Shown: positions 10,016 through 23,896 of the stretch, in pieces | Layout of the letters: every line of letters starts with the position of its first letter | Numbering within the stretch: the stretch's first letter is position 1 | Assembly (NCBI GenBank): GCA_029931535.1 | Contig: JAQPZY010001569.1 | Span: 4,017,001-4,081,000 of the forward strand | From: Margaritifera margaritifera | Lineage: Eukaryota > Mollusca > Bivalvia > Unionida > Margaritiferidae | Direction: 5' to 3' | DNA: 64,000 bases | The notes under the pieces: generated by a model | Told to the model about the DNA's origin: nothing | Database searches by the model: none | What the model saw: the letters and a program-made list of their open reading frames with translations, nothing else | Made by a program: the position numbers and the translations under genes

Positions 10016-12915
10016 TGTTCTTGGATACATAAGGTACTGTAATCTTTAAAGAAAGATCTTGAGCTTCTTTGCAGTTTAAAACGGAGCAGGATTTTGGAAT
10101 TTGAGTTAGAGGGGAGGGAGGGGAGCTACCTGCATGTTCATTTTCAGTTATAATAATTGCATTATGTTGATCCTTTAAACCTTTATTGCGCATCAGTTTG
10201 GAAGCATGATTTGCATAGGATTATCCATTAATTCAATAATTTGGCACTCCTTTTGAGTTTTCTTTTTGTGCAATAATAATTTTCTTTGTAGTGGGAAATT
10301 TGTTGTGGACACTGGATGGGTATTGGCTATACTTTATTTCGGCATGTAGGGGATGAAATGGTTGGTTGTCATGTCAACCAGATCCTGCCTAGAATGTGTA
10401 AAAATCATGACAACATTACATATATTTAAGTATTCATTTAAATTGAGCTTTCCAATTTCTTGCCAAATCAGTCATGCTTTGAATTTTCTCAATTTATGAT
10501 TGAGAAAACCAAGATTTTCTAATTATTTAGAACTTCCCTTCAGAAATCCCCTATTTCTAGGCAAAAATAAACCATCACTTTATCTCAGATGAACAAAATT
10601 GTCTCTTATTACTACCAAACTATCCTTTAATCCATCAAATCCTGCATATGAAGTCACTTTACATTAAAATACCAAACCTTGTATGCTCAGAAACCAAATT
10701 TCATTCCAACTTTTAGTGTATTTGTCATCTCGGCGCAACAAAGATCAGTCTTCCACATACTGCAAAATTCACTATTCCCAAATCACCACCTTGGCTATTA
10801 ATCCCCAATTTCATATTGCCAATTCAAAAAGTTCTCAACCAATTCTAGTGTTTCATAGTAAGTTTAATGAAATCGGCACCCACTATTGTGGCCATACGTC
10901 CCTGTATGCAGGTGGTTTGAATGATGGAGACAAGGTTTCAGCTGCCATTGCAACACCCATGGCACCATCTTGAGCTGTTTACTGGATAAAGCCTCCATTT
11001 TTACCATAGAAATTAACATCACATTTAAATCTACAATCTACATCATAAGTCATTTTTTGGATTTCCTTTCTGTACTGAAAGTCGTACAGTCTTAAATTTG
11101 GGCTGTTAATATCCCAGATCTTAGAGAAACATGATTTGCTCACAAAATATGGGAAAAAGCATTCTGTACTTGTTGGCTACCTGCTCACATTGGTATTCAG
11201 GATAATAAAAAAGCAGACAAAACATTCAGAGTTGTCTATAGTCACCCATTTTAGAATAAAAGATTCCACATACTGGCTTAAAATATTATATAAAATGGCA
11301 TTTTATATATACTTGGCAAAATGTGTGGAATGAAAACCCAACAAACAAGCTTTGGAACATCAGACCCATAATTGGAAAGTAGTTTCCCTAATAAACAAAG
11401 AATCACAGACAGGGTGGTATTGTGCCACTCACATAGAGGACACGCATACCTGCCTCTTGTATGCTCTTGGGGAGTTTTTAAAATGGTGCAGTCTGTGTTA
11501 TTAGATTTTGACCCTTTATTTCAAGGATTTTGTATTTTTTACCGTTATCTTTTGTTTATATCCCATTTAAAGAAATTTAATGTCTCTATACCTTTTATCT
11601 TTTATCTTGTAGAACTGTATGTTTATCTTTATTTAGAGGGATTTATCTTCCCAAAATTATTTTTTATTTATTATGAGACAGGTGTATTGTGCACCGTTTG
11701 ATAAGACATGGTTCAATGTAGGTTGCATATTAGGATATAAATACAGTCAAACAGCAGGAGATTTGAAGTTTGTACATATTTTTGGTCATGCAGATAATGG
11801 ACATTTCTGTTCAGTAGTATATCAACTTTTGTGAAATGCAAGATTTTCTTGTTAACATTTTTATACATTTTTGAACAGCATGTAGAGTACATATGTTGCA
11901 ATTTGTTGCCAAATTCAGTAAGAAAATTCATAATTATAACAAATTTTTCAGTGCCAGTGTTGACACTAGAATTTCTCAAGTATTTTTTTTTTAGCTTTAA
12001 ACATCACCCATTATCTACATGTTTTAAAAAATAATTATTTTCTATTGTTTCTGAATTTAACAGTTTATTAAATGCTAATATAGGGTTTCTGTAGATTTCT
12101 TCATTTACAAACCAAGTCCATTTTGTTGTTAATTCAGCCTCTAAAATATGGTACACTACCAGTCTGCAAGTGACTTTGCACTGAAACTCAGAGGACAACA
12201 GGCCTAAACTATAAGTTTTCATTTGCCAAATTTATGCATTTACTTGAAATCGCTATCTGAAATGCAATTTTGGCAATCACTAGTTCCATCATAGTTAGGC
12301 AGTGAAAACTTTCTAGTTGTGCGAGGCCTGTTTACTAGGGTCTGACAGGCAGCTCTTATTAAGCTGACTGCCCATTGATTCATGTTTGGCTTGCAATCTA
12401 AATGGTTAGCCATTCACTGGAAGCACAGATGGACACTAATGGGATGCCATTTGTTGATATCTTGGTCAAGAATGATATGTGGACAGGATCTGTTAAGAAT
12501 TAAAAATGTATGGGGGGAAATTTCTGGTAACGTAAGCAGGTGGGGATTACAAATAATTTGCACATTTCTGTTGATTTTTGTTGTTGTTGTGATTTGTGAG
12601 AACATTTGTATGAATCTTGCAGTCACACATTCTATTAGAATAAACCCTGATGATAAATCAGTATTGCATCTAGAGGACATTCTGTTCAGTTGAATGAAAA
12701 ATCTGGTTGATAGGCCCATATTTTTTTATGTTTGTAATGATTTAGAGAAGTACCACAGAGTTTGAGAAAGTGTCTGATATTTCGTCTGTTCAGCTACTTG
12801 AAGTCTTTTTTGACAGTAGGGAGTGAACTAAGACTAATAAACTAGCACTTAATTAAACAGATTTTGATGCTCTCATAATTGTTTCAGAATTTTAAAAAAC
12901 TTTTTTTTCTCATAG

Positions 12916-13075
12916 TGGCCACCATCACTGTGAACATAGGACCACTAAGAATGGAGGACTTGGACAGTGACCAGATGAAAGATATTTTAAACTACAGTAA
13001 AGGCTATACATTGACTTTTGAAAAGAAAGAAGAGGGTCTTTTAAGCAAGGAAAAAGAAAGGGCCAGACACGAGGG
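12916..13075 (+). CDS. RRM/RGN-repeat protein, coding exon 2
   Basis: The acceptor is tttctcatag, ending 12915, and the donor is GG|gtatga at 13076 (phase 2). Joined to the previous exon it completes Leu139 and encodes about residues 139-191, including ITVNIGPLRMEDLDSDQ, ILNYSKGYTLTF and a Lys/Glu-rich stretch. It shows no recognised domain; composition suggests a folded segment with a charged helix. The frame is fixed by phase agreement on both sides. Without splicing it would stop shortly after 13075. Confidence 0.82.
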
Positions 13076-13269
13076 GTATGAACTAATTATGTGACCACCA
13101 TTAACACAGTATAGAGTACTTTAGTAAGTGTCCTTGCCAGTTTTAAGAAAGGCAATTTTCACTACATATTTTTTATTTCTCTGGATAAAACAAAAATCTG
13201 CAAAGTGTATTTTTTTAACTTGTATAAACACTTGCAGTTCAGAGACATTACAGCATAGTGTGAAGATGT

Positions 13270-13430
13270 TGATTACTTTTAAATTACTTCCCTTGGTAAA
13301 TCATTGCCAAGAAAATGGGAGATAAATGCCTTTCCCAAGGACATGCTGAGGCAGCACCCCCAGGCTGACCTGGGCAGATATTGAACTTGTGACCTTTGGA
13401 TTACGAGTCCAACACTTTACCAAGATGTAG
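13270..13430 (-). repeat. tRNA-derived SINE, minus strand
   Basis: On the minus strand it reads 'gtgttggactcgtaatccaa' with a B-box-like 'acaagttcaatatctg'. Then comes 'tgctgcctcagcatgtcctt', followed by 'gggaaaggca'. The same core, 'gcctcag..tgtccttgg.aaggc', occurs in the elements at 41661-41844 and 61665-63573. This is a diverged member of one SINE family. Confidence 0.75.
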
Positions 13431-14084
13431 ACGTTTTATATAAAATACGGGCATAGTTGTTTCTTTCCTTTGGTACACTGTACATAACTTCATTGAAAAC
13501 AAATGTATAACTTGTTGAATTTTTCGAACCTGTGTGCATTCATTTTTCGGGCTGTGTCTGATGATCTTAATACTGCTTTTTATTGACCATTATTTGCTGA
13601 ATTATCAGTGAAGACTTGTAAAATATTGACAAGGGTTAATATCAAAAGATGTCAATTTCAGCTTGGGAAAGGTGTGTTTCTATCACACGAAGCCATCTGA
13701 CTTAGCCAATTGTTTTCAACAGCCCCAATTATGGTCCTGCAATTAACAGCAGAAATTTGATAATTGTCAGTAATTAATCTGAACTCGGCTTACTGATGAA
13801 ATGAATAATAATGTAAAAAAAAATTAAATCTCATTTGTTCAGAGGTTTTAATTTATAACAAATTTAGGGCCTTCTGCATGGATGTATTGTCTCCACACAT
13901 GTCCTATTATTTGCTAATTTTTGTTAATTGGAAAATATACAAACTAAATTAAATAGATATTAAAGTATGCAGTTTCCTGTTTGCGACTGTTGGAGCATTT
14001 GGTTATCGAGACAAAAAAAAATTTAAACTAATTTCTTTTAACAGTATTTGGCATGTTTCTGTACATGGCCTTTTTGCTTTACAG

Positions 14085-14240
14085 CTACAGTTACTGTGGC
14101 CGAGTGAATAAAGTGTGTGACTTCAATACACACACACATATTTGACTTTGGAGCACGAGGTCACGAGTTCATGACCACTGGCGTGAAAATTTCTTTCTTT
14201 TTCCTCCACGATGATATAATGTCTAGTTCAGTATTACTTT
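14085..14240 (+). repeat. SINE-like element with tRNA-like head
   Basis: The sequence 'tggccgagtgaa' resembles an A box, and 'gaggtcacgagttcatgacc' holds a B-box-like block. A CA run interrupts the tRNA-like head. The 3' half resembles 1590-1670. The body differs from the 'tgtccttgg' SINEs, so it may be a second family. Confidence 0.55.
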
Positions 14241-15046
14241 TCTGACCATTTTTACAAACGTTTCCAGATTTCAGTTTGTGTACATGTAGATTTATAATCG
14301 GTTGATTTTTAGTATTTTAATTCTGATTATTACCTAAAATTATAGACATGTAAAGCATAGAAAAAGTAATATTTGGTTAACACTAATAAATATTTTAGCC
14401 GTTTTTTTTTTAAAAACTCACATTAGTGAAAATTTCTTAAAAACATAGGCAGAATGATCATTTTGAACGATGAGGCCACTAATTGATGAAAGCTAGGCAA
14501 TAAGGGAATACCTAAACTGTTACCAAAGCATGTGCAAAAAATGTTTCTAATGTTAAGTGCAACTGATCACGCTAATTTACGCAGTAGTGATTTGGATTCT
14601 ATATTTTAGGGGGGGGGGATTTACTAATGAAAATTGGCAAGAAAACAAAGTTAACAGTGAACAGTGGTTATGCTGTATGATTCAACAAAATACTCGGTCA
14701 ATAAAATAAACACTATTCACTTATCCCCGAGTATATTGTTTATTGTCAACATAATGTGCAAGAAAATGAACCTGCAGAAGAGCAGCTGTTGTGCTTTTAG
14801 GTTATCAGTTTGCACATGAAATGAACATGTCAATGGCAGAGAAAACAAACCGTGTTGATGGCTTCTGTTGTGCTAGGTTATAAGTTTGCACATAAACATC
14901 TATCTTCCAAAAGTGTATGTGTAACATGTATCTAGGATGACTTTTTGCGACCACTTGGGATAAAACAAAATAAGAAAACGCTACTTTGATAATTAATATG
15001 AAATAGTACAGTTTAAATTAAGTAAAGATACAAAATCTTAATAATG

Positions 15047-15047
15047 C

Positions 15048-15082
<35 letters not shown>
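15047..15082. repeat. (CT)n microsatellite
   Basis: About 18 CT repeats with one interruption (tcgct). Confidence 0.97.
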
Positions 15083-15936
15083 GACACATACATATAAGAC
15101 TAACATATATGTATGTAGTGCCCCTGCCAATGCACACAAATCTGTTATTAAGTACATGAATGCATCTTTTCGTTGCATTTAAAAATTCAGAATGAGAATG
15201 AACATAACTTTGTTATTGTCTTTATATTTCCTAAACAATACATGGTCACTGAACTTCAAGCAATGATTCTAGTTTTTTTATGTTAATGCAGCAACTGCCA
15301 GAACTATGCTTTCTCACGTTTTAATTACCCCCTCTATAATGCTGCGACTTGATGTCGGGAGAAATCGTACAATATGTTAATGAGAACTTGTGCATGAGGT
15401 GACTTTTGGAAGTTTTGCAACTTTGTTTCACTTCAGCCGGGTGTGAATGCGATTTTGTTATTGTTCGACATTTATCGTCCTTTTCACTGCAGGGATTACA
15501 TCACCGGCTTTCATATGATCATTTAAAAAAAGTAAATCGGACAAACTGCAACAGAAATAAGGACATGAATGCATATATAGATTCCAATAAAGTAGCATTG
15601 AAGAAAAAGAAATTAATTGAGCAAATTGTAGTATTAATAAAGTTCACGAGGCATTGTTATTATGTTAATATTATCTAAAATTTGATTTGGCATTATGTAT
15701 CATACATTATCTTCATTAGAACTAGCAATATTTATAATTAACTGAATGATCACGTTTTTTCAGTATCAAAAGTAAGCAAATTGCTCCCGAAAGAGATAAC
15801 GGTGTAGATAAATCGGTGACCCCCTCTCTCTCTCTCAACCTGTTTAGAGAATGCTTGCAGGGGTCATAAACAGTAAACAACGCCAATTCTATCAAGACCT
15901 CGTCCACGCCGTGGTGGTCATCAGATGCGCCTCCAT

Positions 15937-16000
15937 GAGAAAGCATGGTGTGCAGAGCTATTCTCTGCGAGAAAGCATGGTGTGTAGAGCTATTCTCCGT
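15937..16000. repeat. 32-bp direct repeat, two copies
   Basis: The block 'gagaaagcatggtgtg.agag' starts at about 15937 and again at about 15969. Both strands are open across 15722-16193, but I see no known domain in either translation. Confidence 0.85.
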
Positions 16001-17553
16001 GAGCTGCCGCAGCAAATCCATCAGGACATGCAGAGAGATGTTGGAGGTTTTTTTTCTTGAACCTCTCCCCCACTGCAAAGCGGAGAGAATTGAAAAATTG
16101 CGTGAGCTGCACTGTACTTTGACATTATGCCTGTTTGTGCAATGGGTCATTGGCAGAGTAGGTGCTATGGAATATAAGTATTCACACATTTAGGCTGGAG
16201 CACTCGTTGCTCCATCAATAATTTTTCTTCTAGGGGAGGCTAAAAATTCAAAAAAACCTCGAACATTTTAACGCTTAGTGTGCAGCTCCTGTTCAGTGAC
16301 GAGGCCAGGCCTCTGGAATTTGTTATTTGCTCCAGACATGTCCAAAAAGACTGATGTTTTGACTGACATTAAAATGTCCACATAAGACATTAGGAGTTTC
16401 TGCTTAGAAACTCGTATTTAAACTTGATAAAAGAATTGTTTTAACTGTAACTGGTGTATGGGTATTGGACCTAATCTTATAAGTAAGATGTACATTGCAA
16501 CAGGTGTGAAATTGCCTTGGGGGCTTCTGTAAACAGTTTAATGTACACTTGCTAGGGAACTATCCCTGTCTTACAGTTCCTTGCCTCAGCCAGGTTTGGA
16601 AGTAGACCATTCAATTTCCTGGGTAAAGAGGGACTCCCAGCAAGCAGTTAAGTAATTTTCAAAAAATATAGAGGGAAGGAAAAAGTTAAATAATGATTGT
16701 ACAAATCAAGAAATGTACTGATAACAATGACTTTGTCCTAATGCATGGGAAAAACAGGGAGTAGTAAGTTTGATTATAACAGCAAACTCCACAACCCCTA
16801 CAACATAAATGGTTCTGTTCCGAAGTTGGTGACCAACTAAAATAATGTAGCCTACTTTACACTACTATATCAACTGCCCAGTGTACATCTCAGTGATATG
16901 AAGCTGACATCTACATTTACTTTATACCATTTAAGAACATATTAGAGTCAGACACAAGGTCAGTTTCTTTATAGTGGCTACAAGTACTATGCATTTGAAA
17001 CTTGTAATTAAAAGCATTTGTATGCCAAGTGATAGTTAGTTCCAGCAATCACAACATTGTGTTTTTTGCTTTACATATACTTTCTTTGGTAGGACATTGT
17101 CAGAAACATTATATTATTTCAAGCTCTAAATGTTTAGAGTGTTACAATTTTTGGTTCTATGAAAATATTTTATTCTAACAACAATTTTAGCTGTTGTTTG
17201 CAATGAACACAATCCGACCCAGTGACATAATGAAGCATTTGCAGATCCTTTGATGTTTTCATGTCGTTCATACATTTTAACTGCTGAAATTCTAGATATG
17301 CCAGATTTTCAAAAAGTTTAACCTAAATTTTTTCTATAAGCACAAGTTTTCTGAAATTAATTTTGCTTTTTCTTATTTATATGTCAAATAAAAATGAGAA
17401 AATTTTCATTGACTTTCCCTTTAGCATGGTCAACTGCTTGTTTTTAACTTAAAAGTTGACTGTTATTTTACTGGGAAAGAGAGAGTTTGACTGATTCCCT
17501 AAACCTGCCACAGCATTCGGGTATCTAATTTTATACATATGCTTTTTTTTCAG

Positions 17554-17687
17554 ATATGTGAAGATACCATATGAATTTTACAATGATGCATACTTGGTCA
17601 AGACCCATAATAAACTGAGGAATCTTCATATTGACAACAGGGATTTGAGTGTCACTTTCCCAGAAGAATTTCTGAAAATTTTTGAAG
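17554..17687 (+). CDS. RRM/RGN-repeat protein, coding exon 3
   Basis: The acceptor is tttttttcag, ending 17553, and the donor is GAAG|gtaatt at 17688 (phase 1). It encodes about residues 192-236, including YVKIPYEFYNDAYLVKTHNK and LSVTFPEEFLKIFEG. The alternating aromatic and hydrophobic residues suggest a folded domain that continues from the previous exon. I do not recognise the family. The phase agrees with both neighbours. Confidence 0.82.
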
Positions 17688-17756
17688 GTAATTTACAAGG
17701 GCAATTGCATTTTACAATTTTCCTAACCAGTTACTGTTATGTTTGAACTAATTTTT

Positions 17757-20700
17757 AGCTCACCTGGCTGTAAGATCAGGTAAACTTGTGGTATGGTCTT
17801 TCATCATGTGTCGTCCGTTGACAGTTGTTATTTAAAACTTACTAAAAGCACTTGACCAATTTGTACATGATTTAACAGTAAGTATTCAGGCATCAGAGCC
17901 TTTCAAATTTGTTCAATTGATGCTGATCTATCATTCATATAGTTGTCGTTAGTAAAATTAGAAAAACCTTTAAACAACTTGACAAGAACAGCTCTAACTC
18001 CCGAAAATGAGTTAAAAGTCACATATAAAAAATACAATATAAAATTTTAACTGAATAAATAAAAATATAAAAGAAAAATTCTTATTTGATCAAAATACCT
18101 CTGTCCATTCCAAAGTATGCAGATGTAGATTAATTCAAAAGAATACTTGGAAATCCCGCTATATATATTTACAACAGAAAAATGTGTGTACTAGAGGGTT
18201 CTCTAATTGATGCCATTTCCTCATCTGCGCATGCGCAAACTTCGGTCCATTTCCAGAAGGTGATATTATTGTCGAGCATGGCTAGAAGGAGAATTACTAA
18301 TTCTTTTCAACTGAAGTCATTTCTGGTGCGAATGGGCAAAGTGAATAGCAAAATGAAGAGAGTGAAGGATGAAGGGGAGTTTTTTGCCAAACAGAGGATT
18401 ATAAGTCTAAAATGATGTCGGGTGTAGAGTTAGATGGACCACCAAAGAAGAAACCAGAATTTTGCAAAATTTTAATAAATCTTGGCTGTTACAGTACATA
18501 TGGTCACAACACAACACCAAGACGGCAGGTATATTGTGTAATATTTGCAAACATTGAAGGGGGGGGTACCTTTTGCATAGAAAATCGGCATTTAAATTTT
18601 AGGACGTTGACTCTTACATGATGCGCTGAGTCACCAGATCACATACATTTTGGGCAGAGATACCCATGTGACATTACCTCTGAACTGTGAAAAATTCTTC
18701 AAAACGATCATGAAGAATAGTTTCCCAGCTTGTTGAAGCTGACCAAGCTGGCTATGCATATGCCCCAACAGACAGCAGACTGGAAGGGGGTTCTCAGCAC
18801 AGAACACTTCATACACAGATGAGGAATAGATCAAGCTCAAAAAACAGTCAAGAGATTAATGTTTCAAAGGGGGGGGGATGCTGGCAGCATCTCAGCATTA
18901 CTATAAATTGAAAAACCTTTAAACAACTTTTTCTTGAAAGTCAATAAATAGAATTTGATCAAATTTTATAAAGCATCATGGCATGAAGGCATTTCAAATT
19001 TGTACAAATAATAAAACTAGAGCAAAGCTTCATGGCTTCTTCGATGACACTGCTCAGCATAATTTTGACCAAATTTTACAGAAAGCTTTCTGGCATTAAG
19101 GGGTTTTGGATTTATACAAATTATACCAATTTTCCAATAAATATGGCCACCGTTACTAAAAATAGAATATCCATTAAATGACTTCGAAAAACAACACTCC
19201 GCAGAACCTTACTAAATTGTACAGAAAGCATCATGGCTTCAAGCAGTGGTACCAGTATGATTTCGGAACACTGGCTTGAAGGCTTTTAATTATGTACAAA
19301 TGATGCCAATCTGCCATCAAATATGGCTGCTGTTAAAAAAAACTTTAACTTTTTTATTTTAACAAAATGCTTTATAGAATTTGGTCAAATTTGACAGAAA
19401 GCATATTATCTTGACGGCCTTTCAGATTTATACAAATTGTGCTGATCTCCTGCCAAATATGTCGACTATTACTTCAAATAGAAAATATTTACACAACTTG
19501 ACCTAAAAAAAACACTGAAGCAACTTGGACAGAGAGTGTCCTGGCATAGAGGCTTTTCAATATAGGAGAAATTATGCAGCAGATATGCCATCAAATATGT
19601 TGCATATTGTACACATCATACCTTTCTCAGGACTGAATACCAGCCAGCTAAGTCCAGTCCCCATTTAGAAGGATATTTTCTCACCTTTTCTTCTCTTTCA
19701 TATATATGTTGACCTTCAGAGTTTTCTTCTTTTTTTTTTTCTTCCTGAGGAGAGTAATCAATAAAGAATTGCTTCATTTTGCAATTCTCATACAAATCAA
19801 CATTGCTGCAGCCATTTTGTTCAGCCAACGAAAAGCTAACAGTAAGACTAATTCTGGTTGATCAACATTTATACAGTGCTAAATTAGAACCAATCATATT
19901 TTCTTCGAAGAAACTGCAGATGATCTGTGTAAACCAATGCACAAACCATGCACAGATGTTGCTGAATGCCTTTGAATTTGACAGAAAGAATTCAGGCAAA
20001 TAGTGCATTCAGTTATGTTCAAATGATACTAATCCATAATCAGATATGGCCACCATTTACTGGAAATAGAAAAGCCGTTTAAACAACTTCTCAAACCGCT
20101 GTACAGAATTTGACAAAATTTGGCCAAAGGTATCCTGGCGTGAAGTCTTTAACATTTGTACAAATGATATTGATCCACTATGAAATGGGATCCTATTTCT
20201 AATAATGTAACAACTTGTAAATGATTTATTCTCAAAGATCACTCTGCAGAATTTGATCAAATTTGACAAAAAGTATTGTGGTATCATGAGATTTCAAAGT
20301 TTTACAAATGATACTGATCTGCTATCAAATATGACTGCCAATATTAAAATTGGAGAAACCTTGTAAAGACTTTTAAAAAACTGCTGAACATATTTTGACC
20401 AAATCTGTCAGAAAGCGTCCAGGCAAAGGGGGCTTTGAAATTGTATGAATGATGCTGATCAATCTTCAATTGGGACTGCATTACTAAAAATAGAAAAACA
20501 AATTTAATTATTTCTCAAAAACCACTTTGCAGAATTTAACTAAATGTGAGGCATCTTTGCGTTAAGGGTTTTAAAATCTGAACAAATGATCACGATCAAC
20601 CATCAAATAGAAATAGAAAATGGTTTGGTTTGGTTTTTTTGGTGTTTTACAGCACCCATTTATTTGACGGCTTCTCGAGAAATATTCAACAGAAAATATT

Positions 20701-21190
20701 CTGGCATAAAGGGCTTTTAAGTTCATACAAATAATGCTGATCCAACATAAAAATTGTAATCTGCTTTTTCCCTAAAACTTTGCAGAATTTGACCAAATTT
20801 GATGGAAAGCAACCTGGCAAAAAAGCTTTACATTTTTGTTTACAAAAGATGCTGCAGATTTCATCAAATGTGACCTCTGTTACTAAAAATATACAAACAT
20901 TAAACAACTTCTGGAAAACGCTGAACAGAATTTAACCAATATTGACAGAAAGCATCTGTACATGAAGGCCTTTCTGTATTGGACAAAATTATGCTGATGT
21001 ACCATCATATATGGATGAAGATGCAAAATATTGAGAAACCTTGTAACAGTTGTTTTCATAACATGTGTAATCAACAGCATAGGAAGAAATTTCTACAGAA
21101 ATCATCATTATCCAAATTTTTTGTCGACTGATCTTGCATTTGGCTCTTTTTTCAGCTGTAAGGCAGGTGAGCAATCTCAGGCCCATTTGG
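17757..21190 (+). repeat. Repeat-island family 2 with inverted ends
   Basis: The left end 'agctcacctggctgtaagat' is mirrored at the right by 'cagctgtaaggcaggtgagc' (about 21154-21173), so the whole island has inverted termini. Inside are many diverged head-to-tail units of roughly 140-150 bp built from 'aaatagaaaaacctttaaac', 'aatttgaccaaatttgacag', 'aaagcatcatgg' and 'aaatttgtacaaatgatgct'. Units run about 17880-18120 and 18900-21080. The segment 18150-18880 does not fit and looks like a separate insertion. The island ends about 25 bp before the next exon. Confidence 0.82.
18150..18880. other. Non-repeat segment inside repeat island 2
   Basis: This ~730-bp stretch interrupts the repeat units. 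On the + strand it contains an ATG frame from 18278 beginning MARRRITNSFQLKSF and a second short frame from 18412. Neither matches a family I recognise. A 'gcgcatgcgc' dyad occurs at about 18226. It is probably a small transposon or an old insertion. Confidence 0.4.
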
Positions 21191-21214
21191 GCTTTTTGTT
21201 TTTTTATTTTATAG

Positions 21215-21283
21215 GATGTGCAGCCAGAATCAAAATAAGACAGGAGAGAAGAAGGAAGATACAAGACATGAGGAGAGCTAATG
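21215..21283 (+). CDS. RRM/RGN-repeat protein, coding exon 4
   Basis: The acceptor is tttttatag, ending 21214, and the donor is AATG|gtttgt at 21284 (phase 1). It encodes about residues 237-259: CAARIKIRQERRRKIQDMRR plus Ala-Asn, a basic, probably helical linker that may serve as nuclear-localisation or RNA-contact sequence. The donor is weaker than the others, but the phases agree with the exons on both sides and the next exon continues directly into the RRM. Confidence 0.75.
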
Positions 21284-21497
21284 GTTTGTTTTTTACTTAA
21301 AAGCTTTTAGGGGTATTGAGGTCCAATTTATCTGGTGCTAAAGTGATAGAGGAGCGACCTCTGCATTCAGAAAAAACATCACATTGCATCATTTTTACTG
21401 AATTACTGTAAGGCTAAAATTTTGCACTTTTTATTTTATATCATTTTGCAGTGTTTTATCTGTATGCTGCTCTCTGTTATAGTATTTATCAAAATTG

Positions 21498-21498
<1 letters not shown>

Positions 21499-21545
<47 letters not shown>

Positions 21546-21546
21546 A
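21499..21546. repeat. (TA)n(GT)n compound microsatellite
   Basis: About 14 TA repeats run directly into about 9 GT repeats. Confidence 0.96.
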
Positions 21547-23753
21547 ATTTTTTATGAAATTTTCATGAACATTTTACTTTTAAAGATAAAACTCGTTGAG
21601 AAAATATCAGCTGTATAGTAATAGGTTGAGATGCATGCAACAACATGAAAGAGCATATTAGATTTGGAAAAAAGCATGTTTTATGTCGACTTGTAACACT
21701 TTATGTCCTAATCCTTGTTACTCAGAATACCTTTAAACCTTTCATAGAATACATGCCACTTTTCTGATATTAATAATATGTTGGAATGTCTTTAAAAAAA
21801 TAGATTGAAACTTGAAGTAAGAGAACTAGCACTGAACTTTCATCTAAAATCATTTATTAAGTTGTATGATGTAAATAACAAAATTAAGCACTTGATGCTT
21901 TCTAGAAAATTTGTTCATCAGAAGACGACTGAAGTAACGACATTTCCAAAATAACTGACATTTTAAAAAATGTATAAACTTTATACAAGAAATTGATGAT
22001 TGTGTATCATTATTAGAGTTGTCAATTTCAGAGGAACTTCCAACAGAAGCTTCCAGTGCAGAAGCTTTGGAACATCCCTTTCTGATGCACAAAAACACAA
22101 ATGATAACATATTTTTCCAGAACATTTTTATTGCCTTTCGTTCATAATTCATGAATAAGTAACAGGTTCAGAATTCTGGAACTAGGTGATCAGATTTTGT
22201 TTTGGACAGCAAACATTATCCGTCTTCGTATTCAGTGTTAATGACAAACATGATGATACACTATCTGACCATTCCATAAATCATTTCAGACAGGAACATC
22301 TGCAGCTTTTGTTGTCAAAATGTTAAAAACACAAAAAATTTATCCAAATAGAACTGTTACACCTTCTGGTATCAAACTGTTTGTTTGATGCCTATGAAAC
22401 CTTGGATTCTTTATGTGTGGAAAGCATTCTGATGTATGCATGTCATGGTGTGCGGTGGGGAAATTCAAATTTTCCTATTTCCTGTAGACGGATTGATTGT
22501 TAAAAATGATATATTCCTCTCAGACCATGGTCTTTCAAGATAGTCAAATCTGTCTTATACAAGTCCAGGCAGTCTAAACAGAAGTGCTTTTGTTGTATGT
22601 TATTAATTGTAACACTTTTGAAAACTATGCTTTCCATTGACCTGGTGTCAACTGTGACAGGGGCACACAAATCCAGTTAGGAGGTGTGAATCTACTCTAA
22701 CCTAGGATGCAGCACCATTAGATTGGAGAATAGTTTTCTGAAAAGACAATTGCCCACAAAGCCACCAACAGCATTCTCCATTTTGATTGTTTAGGTTTGT
22801 GGTAGTTACTAGAATAGTTAAATAGATGTTTCATTGTGACTAATTAAGTTAAACAAGGAATGGATGAGCTTTGCTGTTGTAGAAAGACCCTGATACAGTA
22901 GATCAGTACAACTGGCTTGTTGTCTTTTCTGGATAATAAAAACATTGCTGGTTTCAAAATTGTTATCATTTTCCTCTTGTCAGAACACTGATTTGTAACT
23001 GGCATAGAGGCAAAACCATGCATTTTCAAGAAACTTACTAACTTGTCATGATACTTTACGACTATCATTTGTCGAATGCTGAAGTTAGCTTTTCTGATCT
23101 GTAAACCTACAGAAGACCATGGTGGCTTCAATTATCAAACCAGAGCTTCTGCTGAAATAGCCATGATGAGACATCATCTGTATTTGTCTATGTTTATATC
23201 ATTGACACCCTGAAAGAACATCTTTAGTGTGCATGCACCTAATTGCTCCATTTTCATCTAATATGAAAAATGAAGGTAAATGATGACCCTTGATTTACAG
23301 AAATTTTTCAGGAACAGGTGTCCTCTTTGAGATGATTTATGTCCATGCCACATGCACAACTATATAACCTGTCTATCCTAAACTACTCGGCAAGTACAGA
23401 AATGAGTGAACGATTGCAGGGTTCAATCAATTTTAAAATTAGATGGTACTCCAGCAGGCTACCAGTGAACGAACCTTGTAACCCTGCTTAAATTTGGATG
23501 TCCAGCTGGGGCACATAAAAATGACTGTTAGCTTTAAGACTTCCTTTTCTTCCTTGTTACAAGTCGTCATTATTTTTCTGTGAACAATTTGATATGTTTT
23601 GAAAAAATGTATTCAAGGCATGATATTATGTATTAGCCCACTGGGCTACCTGAATTTAACACGAAGGTAGCCTAGAACCAGCATTCTGTTATCTACTGGG
23701 CTGTGGGCAAACTTTGACCCTGAATAGGTAGCTCATCCCACATGAAAGAAAAA

Positions 23754-23896
23754 AAAGATTTCTCTGTAATTCATCAATTTAGATGAGAGGAATCGTACTG
23801 ATGTCCTATCATTCATATTATGGCAAAAAGATTTCTCTTTAATTCATCAGTTTAAATGAGAGGAATCGTACTGATGTCTTATCATTCATATTATGG
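23754..23896. repeat. ~70-bp direct tandem duplication
   Basis: Two adjacent copies contain 'aaaagatttctct', 'gagaggaatcgtactgatgt' and 'tatcattcatattatggc', differing at only a few positions. This is a recent local duplication. Confidence 0.95.

Larger units (their letters stand above)
7629..12915 (+). other. Intron 2 of the RRM gene
   Basis: Bounded by gtaagc and tcatag. It contains repeat-island family 1 at 8590-9810 and a 39-bp tandem repeat at 9850-10015. The rest (7629-8590 and 10017-12915) shows only chance frames and AT-rich sequence. Confidence 0.8.
13076..17553 (+). other. Intron 3 of the RRM gene
   Basis: Holds two SINE-like pieces (13270-13430 minus, 14085-14240 plus), a CT microsatellite (15047-15082) and a 32-bp duplication near 15937-16000. 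The remaining sequence, including 16200-17553, shows nothing I can name. Confidence 0.8.

Noticed and set aside
15722..16189. 155-codon open frame on the minus strand
   Set aside because: Contains a 32-bp internal duplication and simple repeats. The opposite strand is also open, and I see no known family.
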